A stretch of DNA of 11,265 bases from Candidatus Stahliibacteriota bacterium (GTDB lineage: Bacteria; Hydrothermota; Tepidihabitantia; SM23-42): contig DAOVBK010000027.1 in NCBI GenBank assembly GCA_030670605.1, positions 1-11,265 on the forward strand. The letters run 5' to 3'. The notes below the pieces were generated by a model that saw only the letters and a list, made by a program, of their open reading frames with translations, was not told where the DNA came from and did not search any database. This document shows positions 7,668-11,265 of the stretch, piece after piece. The translations under genes were made by a program, and so were the position numbers. Every line of letters begins with the position of its first letter. Within the stretch, counting starts at the first letter, position 1.

Positions 7668-7700
7668 GGCGAATAATACATTAACCACTGCAAAAGTCAA
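7668..7700 (-). promoter_or_regulatory. lysS promoter, predicted leaderless
   Basis: Read on the minus strand, TTGACT (7695-7700) and TATTAT (7673-7678) are separated by 16 bases. Only TCGCC lies between the -10 box and the lysS ATG, so the expected transcription start falls on or within a base or two of the A of ATG. No Shine-Dalgarno sequence is possible on such an mRNA. The box quality is close to the sigma-70 consensus. Confidence 0.7.
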
Positions 7701-7747
7701 GCGGATAGACCTTGGGCATTAGGCTTTAGACTTCGGTCATCACCACT

Positions 7748-7905
7748 GTTCTCGACTGCGTCTCTCGACGGAACTCATCTCAGCATGCTCGATACTTACG
7801 CGAGACTTCGCTCGAACAGTAACGCTTATATGCGTCCTATAGTCGGATAGTCAGATGGTCTGATAGTCAACAATAGGACAATAAGACTATCAGACAATCC
7901 GACTA
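7748..7905. repeat. Second copy of the CTCGA-type and AGTC-type repeats
   Basis: In the divergent lysS/winged-helix gap, a CTCGA-type block (7748-7823; shares GTTCTCGA, CTCTCGAC and CTCGAACAGTAAC with 1392-1442) is followed by an AGTC-type block (7834-7905). The latter forms an 11-bp perfect stem (GTCTGATAGTC at 7858-7868 with GACTATCAGAC at 7885-7895), flanked by a further 7-bp pair (GTCGGAT at 7842-7848 with ATCCGAC at 7897-7903). Both blocks also occur in the 1154-1535 gap, where the AGTC-type lies on each side of the CTCGA-type. It sits upstream of both promoters, so it is not part of either predicted mRNA. Confidence 0.7.
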
Positions 7906-7921
7906 CTAGCACTATCCTCCC

Positions 7922-7950
7922 TTGACATCACACTCTCTTTTCACTACCAT
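7922..7950 (+). promoter_or_regulatory. Promoter of the winged-helix gene, predicted leaderless
   Basis: Consensus -35 TTGACA (7922-7927), a 17-base spacer, and -10 TACCAT (7945-7950; 4 of 6 consensus positions). Five bases (TCTGT) separate the -10 box from ATG at 7956, the same distance as at lysS. The mRNA is therefore predicted to begin at the start codon. Confidence 0.65.
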
Positions 7951-7955
7951 TCTGT

Positions 7956-8237
7956 ATGACCAATCAGGAATTGCGTCGGAAAATTCTGCAGATGTTGTAC
8001 ACACGCTTCACCGAGCACCCCTACCACAGGATTACACCAAAGGAGTTTACTGAAAATCTTGGCGTAACACAAAGGACGTTGGATTTCAATATTATTTACC
8101 TTGAGGAAAAAGGGTATGTAGAATTACAAAAACCGCTCGAAGGGAGCATTTTTGTCGGCGCACGCATCACACCAAAAGGTATAGATCTGGTTGAAGACAA
8201 AGACCAGCTCAACAGCCTCTTCCCGAAGGATAGTTGA
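7956..8237 (+). CDS. Small winged-helix DNA-binding-like protein
   Basis: The 93-residue protein starts MTNQELRRKILQMLYTRF and has the layout of a single winged helix: helix 1 (about 4-18), helix 2 (27-34, TPKEFTENL), recognition helix (37-51, VTQRTLDFNIIYLEEKG), and a two-stranded wing (53-73, YVELQKPLEGS then FVGARITPKG), followed by a short tail. The 'LEEKGYVEL...ARITPKGIDLVED' pattern is common in small stand-alone winged-helix proteins of bacteria and archaea, mostly of unknown target. It would bind DNA as a transcriptional regulator; the ligand or regulon cannot be inferred. The start is fixed by the promoter, which leaves no room for an upstream codon. Its stop codon overlaps the outer edge of the repeat that precedes the S23-family gene, 38 bases downstream. 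Confidence 0.75.
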   Translation: MTNQELRRKILQMLYTRFTEHPYHRITPKEFTENLGVTQRTLDFNIIYLEEKGYVELQKPLEGSIFVGARITPKGIDLVEDKDQLNSLFPKDS

Positions 8238-8262
8238 GAGTTGAGAGGGGTTAGTTAAGAGT
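8229..8262. repeat. Left inverted repeat flanking the S23-family gene
   Basis: The 23 bases at 8240-8262 match the reverse complement of 8671-8693 at 21 of 23 positions. A second word GATAGTTGAGAG (8229-8240) is the exact reverse complement of 8686-8697. The GTTGAGAG unit is repeated within each arm, so several pairing registers are possible. The arm ends before the Shine-Dalgarno of the enclosed gene. Confidence 0.75.
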
Positions 8263-8265
8263 AAA

Positions 8266-8271
8266 AGGAGG
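8266..8271 (+). promoter_or_regulatory. Strong ribosome binding site of the S23-family gene
   Basis: A perfect AGGAGG lies 4 bases before ATG at 8276. This contrasts with the two leaderless starts nearby and fixes the start of the enclosed gene. It also suggests this gene is translated from a longer transcript, perhaps read through from the winged-helix gene. Confidence 0.75.
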
Positions 8272-8275
8272 GGAT

Positions 8276-8668
8276 ATGAAACACAAAAACAAGATCCACC
8301 ACTTCACAGACCTCCAGGTCTGGCAGAAGTCACACACTATGTTTATCGAAATCTATGGTGATATTGAGAAGTTTCCTCGAACTCGTGGTGCACGGGTTAT
8401 CGAAGATCAAATCCTGAGAAGTACAAGTAGCATCAGCGCCAATATCGCTGAAGGTTTTAAATCGCTGAGTACAAAACAGTATATCCATTTCTTGGATATT
8501 GCGCAGCGTAGCGCTGCCGAGACTGAGAACTGGCTCTACAAGATTATGGACTGCCAGTTGGCAAATAGGGAAAAGACAACTCGCTGGTTGGATGCATGCA
8601 TAGAAATCGAAAAGATGCTCCATTCTCTGATAAAGATCATGAAAACCAAAGCCGGAGTTCTCAACTAA
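8276..8668 (+). CDS. Four-helix bundle protein, S23 / 23S rRNA intervening-sequence family
   Basis: The 130-residue protein has the family hallmarks: an N-terminal FTDLQVWQKSH (10-20), a helix running into Y.DIEKFP (27-34), the QILRSTSSISANIAEGF core (45-61; usual form Q..R...SI..NIAEG), then a third helix with FLDIAQRSAAETENWL (72-87) and a C-terminal helix (about 100-124). It is all-helical and slightly longer than the usual 115-125 residues. Relatives are encoded inside intervening sequences of 23S rRNA genes in Leptospira and others, and the diversity-generating-retroelement accessory protein Avd shares the fold; no reverse transcriptase or rRNA is present here. The basic bundle probably binds nucleic acid, but its role is not established. 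The gene is bracketed by inverted repeats on both sides and is convergent with the anti-sigma gene. Confidence 0.88.
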   Translation: MKHKNKIHHFTDLQVWQKSHTMFIEIYGDIEKFPRTRGARVIEDQILRSTSSISANIAEGFKSLSTKQYIHFLDIAQRSAAETENWLYKIMDCQLANREKTTRWLDACIEIEKMLHSLIKIMKTKAGVLN

Positions 8669-8670
8669 CA

Positions 8671-8697
8671 ACTCTCAACTATCCCCTCTCAACTATC
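8671..8697. repeat. Right inverted repeat flanking the S23-family gene
   Basis: This partner of the left arm begins 2 bases after the S23-family stop codon and ends one base before the anti-sigma stop codon. The inner 23 bases (8671-8693) pair with 8240-8262 at 21/23 positions; the outer 12 (8686-8697) pair exactly with 8229-8240. It fills the whole gap between the two convergent genes, so it could also serve as a 3'-end structure for either. Confidence 0.75.
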
Positions 8698-9138
8698 TTA
8701 TATTCTGGCTAAGTTTTCTGCTGGGACAGAATAAAATTCCACTGTGTCAGAGCGCTGCTCAAGACGCAGCGGTTCAGTCCGGGCTTCGATTTTCGCAGCC
8801 GGTTGAATCGACATGACATAAACATCAATAGCGCGCATCACAGCAACACCAAGGGAAAACATCGCCACAGCGTAGACAAAACTCCGAGGAATGCCCCAGA
8901 AGACCGGTTTTTCTTTCTTGGGCACATATACGTTCCTCTTCACCCTGCGATAGAGATGCGCTGGCGGTTCGAATCGCTCCGACCCCCTTAGCAAATCAGC
9001 AACCGCGTATCGCTCGGTTAGTGCTTTCTGACATGTATCGCATTGAGCACAATGCTCATTCACCTGTATCTCGGTTTCCTGATCAAGTTCTTCCAGCACA
9101 AAATCATTCAGATGTTTTATTACTTCATTGCATTTCAT
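8698..9138 (-). CDS. Zinc-finger anti-sigma factor, single-pass membrane protein
   Basis: The 146-residue protein has an N-terminal cytosolic zinc-binding anti-sigma domain: C3, then H29-x3-C33-x2-C36 (the HCAQCDTC stretch at 29-36), the ZAS-type arrangement that clamps ECF sigma factors. Residues 40-80 form a linker with a basic stretch (RRVKRNVYVPKKEK, 64-77). One hydrophobic segment (about 86-104) would cross the inner membrane, leaving some 40 residues outside. It should hold the adjacent sigma factor inactive until a signal, either redox/zinc loss at the finger or proteolysis, releases it. The start is ATG at 9138, which overlaps the stop of the small upstream ORF in an ATGA. It is convergent with the S23-family gene. 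Confidence 0.85.
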   Translation of the reverse strand: MKCNEVIKHLNDFVLEELDQETEIQVNEHCAQCDTCQKALTERYAVADLLRGSERFEPPAHLYRRVKRNVYVPKKEKPVFWGIPRSFVYAVAMFSLGVAVMRAIDVYVMSIQPAAKIEARTEPLRLEQRSDTVEFYSVPAENLARI

Positions 9139-9269
9139 AAAATATCCCTAGCCTTTGCGAATTCTTTCCAAATCTCTGATTTGGACAAAGAATTCAGCAT
9201 CCCGTATTTCGTAAGAAATAACGGGATTTCCTTATTACTGAATCCACTACGCGTTGCTATCTCACTCAT
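9135..9269 (-). CDS. Possible 44-residue ORF between sigma and anti-sigma genes
   Basis: An ATG-started frame begins 2 bases after the sigma stop codon and ends in an ATGA overlap with the anti-sigma start, the geometry expected of translationally coupled genes. The peptide starts MSEIATRSGFSNKEI and ends EIWKEFAKARDIL; it is charged, has no Cys and no membrane segment, and matches no family I recognise. The first 15 residues vaguely recall a helix-turn-helix. Against coding: no good Shine-Dalgarno, and most of the frame coincides with two strong stem-loops (9159-9227), so it may be a structured spacer that happens to stay open. Confidence 0.35.
   Translation of the reverse strand: MSEIATRSGFSNKEIPLFLTKYGMLNSLSKSEIWKEFAKARDIL
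9159..9227 (-). other. Two adjacent stem-loops between sigma and anti-sigma genes
   Basis: Stem-loop A (9159-9195): 16 bases (9159-9174) pair with GATTTGG (9178-9184) and AAAGAATTC (9187-9195), interrupted only by a 2-base bulge, around a 3-base loop. Stem-loop B (9199-9227): ATCCCGTATTTC pairs with GAAATAACGGGAT around GTAA with one bulged base. Only 3 bases separate them. Neither is followed by a T run in the direction of transcription, so they do not look like intrinsic terminators; they could be mRNA processing or attenuation structures, or a small palindromic repeat. Confidence 0.65.
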
Positions 9270-9271
9270 TA

Positions 9272-9772
9272 TCACATCAGTAACCTCATCTTTCCATTCA
9301 TTAACCTACGTAAATGCTTTATCCCCTCATGTATCCTAGATTTGACCGTACCAAGCGGACAGCACAGTACATCAGCAATTTCCTGATAGGTCATATCATC
9401 ATAGAACTTCAGTACCATAATAACTCTGTGGTTCTCTGACAACTGATTCAGCATCTTTTGAACATGCATTTCTCGTGTTTTTTGCCGAGCTGTATCCAAT
9501 TCACCCGGCAAAAAGGTTTCCTCTGAAAAACTAATATCACTTTTTCTCTTTCTCAGGTGTTTATAGCACTGATTTGTTGCAACCCGGTACAACCACGCCT
9601 TAAGACTACCATTCTCCTTGAGATTCGAGCGCGCTAGTTTTATGAACGTCTCAACCACAACATCCTCGGCATGATGCCAGTCGCTTAACAAACGCACGCA
9701 ATGGTTAAACAGATGTGCGCTGTACCTGTGATACAGTGCTTCAAACGCTCTTTCATCGCCTTGTTTGAACAA
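9272..9772 (-). CDS. ECF-type RNA polymerase sigma factor
   Basis: This is a sigma-70-family group IV factor. Region 2 runs from FKQGDERAFEALYHRYS (2-18) through DVVVETFIKLAR (37-48, core-binding region 2.2) and LKAWLYRVATNQCYKHLRKRK (57-77, -10 recognition). A short acidic linker (78-105) leads to region 4, LNQLSENHRVIMVLKFYDDMTYQEIADVL then GTVKSRIHEGIKHLRRL (108-157), a helix-turn-helix for the -35 element. With the anti-sigma gene just downstream, a regulated envelope or stress response is likely. The coordinates use the first TTG (9772), but the frame stays open upstream and the preceding residues (ALYTLFKQGDE) look native, so the N-terminus may be about 10-14 residues longer; an AGGAGG at 9816-9821 has only ATA codons in this frame close behind it. 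The start is unresolved. Confidence 0.9.
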   Translation of the reverse strand: MFKQGDERAFEALYHRYSAHLFNHCVRLLSDWHHAEDVVVETFIKLARSNLKENGSLKAWLYRVATNQCYKHLRKRKSDISFSEETFLPGELDTARQKTREMHVQKMLNQLSENHRVIMVLKFYDDMTYQEIADVLCCPLGTVKSRIHEGIKHLRRLMNGKMRLLM

Positions 9773-9810
9773 CGTATATAATGCGAATGGTGCAAGAGCA
9801 GTGTAGTCTA

Positions 9811-11265
9811 TTATTCCTCCTGGTATTCTTTGATCAATGCGAGTGACTCCCGGTCATTCGGATCTTCTTGCAAACACTCCGCGAGTAGTTTTATGGCTTT
9901 GTCATTCATATCCATATCGTGATAGGTGCGTGCAATCTCCTTCTTCATTCCTGCATCTAACTCGTGCGTTTTGAACAGTGCCTCGAACGTACTGTCAGCT
10001 AAATCAAACCTCTTCATGTGAGTGTACATCGTAGCTTCGCTTAAATAGAACAGAGGTATGTCACCGAAGCGCCTGGCGAATTTTAGCGCTTCGAGGGCAT
10101 CTGCGTACTTCTCCTGTTTTTCAAGAGCTTTTGCCAATTTAAATGAAGAGGCTGCGTAGTTAGCCACGATATTCTGTATGTGCTCGGTCAATGAATCGAT
10201 CACAACCGATGATACTACATCGTAGACAAAAGAAGTATACAAAAATTCTTTTGTTCGCTCAACATCAATTTCGTCCTCACCGATTTCATACACCATACCA
10301 GACAGTTTGAGCGGATAGCCAAATTTCTGCGGTTTGTACACTGTCGTCGCAAACACGACCTGTCTTACTTTTTGTTTGAGAAGACGTTTTATCAGCTTGT
10401 CTGAAATCGAGACGAATTCATTTTTCTCTTTGTCGTAGTCGTGCTTGATAGTATCCAGTTCTGCCCGCGTCATACTTAGGGGCAAGCCATGTTCTTGTAA
10501 GAAAACTGTGTAGTCTTGCAGATTCAATAGATTACGGTTCACAACAAGTACATCTTTGCGGACACCTTTGTTCTGTAAGAACCAGGCAGGGTACGTATCA
10601 TTATCGCCGTTGGTAATAAGGATTGCATTTTCTGGTGCTGAGTTCAGCATATTCCGATTGAACTCAACCAGTGCATCAAAGTCTGCTGTCTTATGATAGA
10701 TCAACCTTGCCTCCTGTTCCCACGTCTCGGGGATTTTGTTCAGTGTCTCTTCCCCGTTCCAGACCCTTGAAAAAAGAACTGGCCAGTTGAAACTTCCGTA
10801 CAATTGCACAAACGCACTTATCACAGAATGCATGCTGTTGTCGTCGATGAGAGAAAAGTGGTCAAACCCAAAAGGCACCGGCTCAATCGGTGTCAGCATT
10901 GTCGCTGCGACAGAAACCAATCCGTCACCGTCAGACTCCTCAGCAAGGCTTCCCTCAAAAGGATGTCTTCCACTCAGTGACGCGAAATTCTTGTTTTCCT
11001 CTATCTTGTCATAGTGGTGACCACGTATAATCCCTTTTTGTGTGCTCACCCACGCAATGAACTCCGATTCTGGGAGTACATCATCTGCATACACACCCAA
11101 ACCATCAATGTAAAAGAAACGATAAGGGCTTTTCGCCTTTCCAGCAATCTCGATGTCAGCGAATGCCGACCCGAAGAACGGTGTACCAACCGTTATGATC
11201 GCCGATGAGAAATCTCGCTGATACAGTGTTGTATCACTCACATAGCAATGTGTGACAAGCCCCCC
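9811..11265 (-). CDS. Alpha/beta hydrolase (lipase-like) fused to TPR repeats, 5'-truncated
   Basis: The frame is open to the right edge; 484 residues are visible, counted from the edge. The first residues GGLVTHCYV fit the bases just after the nucleophile Ser in the GHSxGG elbow of a lipase, which would lie just outside the window. The next strand, IITVGTPFFGS (23-33), is the lipase/PGAP1-type 'TPhxGS' element. SDGDGLVSV (111-119) offers the acid residue and FDHFSL (134-139) the catalytic His (H136). A central region (about 205-300) has ILITNGDNDTYPAWFLQ (215-231), reminiscent of the soluble part of DUF2723 proteins. The C-terminus (about 371-478) is helical with TPR spacing (AKALEKQEKYADALEALKFA, then AIKLLAECLQEDPND). 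It may be an esterase/lipase with a protein-binding tail; substrate is unknown. The GTG at 11241 is therefore not the start. It probably heads the sigma/anti-sigma operon; its stop overlaps the AGGAGG before the sigma gene. Confidence 0.7.
   Translation of the reverse strand, partial: GGLVTHCYVSDTTLYQRDFSSAIITVGTPFFGSAFADIEIAGKAKSPYRFFYIDGLGVYADDVLPESEFIAWVSTQKGIIRGHHYDKIEENKNFASLSGRHPFEGSLAEESDGDGLVSVAATMLTPIEPVPFGFDHFSLIDDNSMHSVISAFVQLYGSFNWPVLFSRVWNGEETLNKIPETWEQEARLIYHKTADFDALVEFNRNMLNSAPENAILITNGDNDTYPAWFLQNKGVRKDVLVVNRNLLNLQDYTVFLQEHGLPLSMTRAELDTIKHDYDKEKNEFVSISDKLIKRLLKQKVRQVVFATTVYKPQKFGYPLKLSGMVYEIGEDEIDVERTKEFLYTSFVYDVVSSVVIDSLTEHIQNIVANYAASSFKLAKALEKQEKYADALEALKFARRFGDIPLFYLSEATMYTHMKRFDLADSTFEALFKTHELDAGMKKEIARTYHDMDMNDKAIKLLAECLQEDPNDRESLALIKEYQEE

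Noticed and set aside
7668..7700. An 11-residue N-terminal extension of lysS
   Set aside because: The proposed TTG start belongs to the -35 box and the extension contains the -10 box; the family N-terminus begins at ATG 7667.
8276..8668. A diversity-generating retroelement, suggested by the Avd-like fold of the four-helix protein
   Set aside because: No reverse transcriptase and no template/variable repeat pair are visible.
10736..11208. Plus-strand frames at the right end
   Set aside because: They are antisense to the hydrolase-TPR gene, which has consistent domain motifs through the whole stretch.

Overview
The window reads as a diderm bacterial chromosome segment of moderate GC. It carries a TonB-dependent-receptor-like outer-membrane barrel and a Lol-type ABC exporter, so the cell has two membranes. 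It also carries McsA/McsB arginine phosphorylation genes, which are best known from Firmicutes. That mix, together with the AGTC- and CTCGA-rich dispersed repeats between genes, suggests an uncultured candidate phylum around the FCB/WOR-3 part of the tree. This placement is inference only. No rRNA, tRNA, CRISPR array, transposase or phage gene is visible.

Layout. Bases 1-1127 (+) hold the 3' part of a beta-barrel receptor. Bases 1128-1603 are a repeat-filled gap between convergent genes. Bases 1604-7667 (all -) read, in transcription order, lysS, a 220-bp palindromic spacer, lolC/E-like permease, lolD, mcsA, mcsB, a possible 46-residue ORF, and an MBL-fold hydrolase. From the permease to mcsB every junction overlaps by 8-11 bases, so these four are almost certainly one translationally coupled operon. 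Bases 7668-7955 are a divergent promoter region containing a second copy of the dispersed repeats. Bases 7956-8668 (+) encode a small winged-helix protein and a four-helix-bundle S23/IVS-type protein; the latter gene is bracketed by imperfect 23-base inverted repeats. Bases 8698-11265 (all -) read, in transcription order, a 5'-truncated alpha/beta hydrolase-TPR protein, an ECF sigma factor, a possible 44-residue ORF overlapping two strong hairpins, and a zinc-finger anti-sigma factor.

How the genes work together. LolD and its permease would extract lipoproteins from the inner membrane, or export another substrate. McsA and McsB would tag proteins with phosphoarginine for quality control. The sigma/anti-sigma pair would sense an envelope signal. 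The window therefore leans towards envelope maintenance and stress response, around a housekeeping lysyl-tRNA synthetase.

Most notable observations: (1) two divergent genes, lysS and the winged-helix gene, each have a -10 box exactly 5 bases before ATG, which predicts leaderless mRNAs and corrects the lysS start; (2) the S23-family gene sits outside rRNA but is still framed by inverted repeats; (3) there is an unusual lipase-like/TPR fusion; (4) a 44-residue ORF is wedged between sigma and anti-sigma genes on top of two stem-loops; (5) the sigma gene has no ordinary start codon next to its perfect Shine-Dalgarno sequence.
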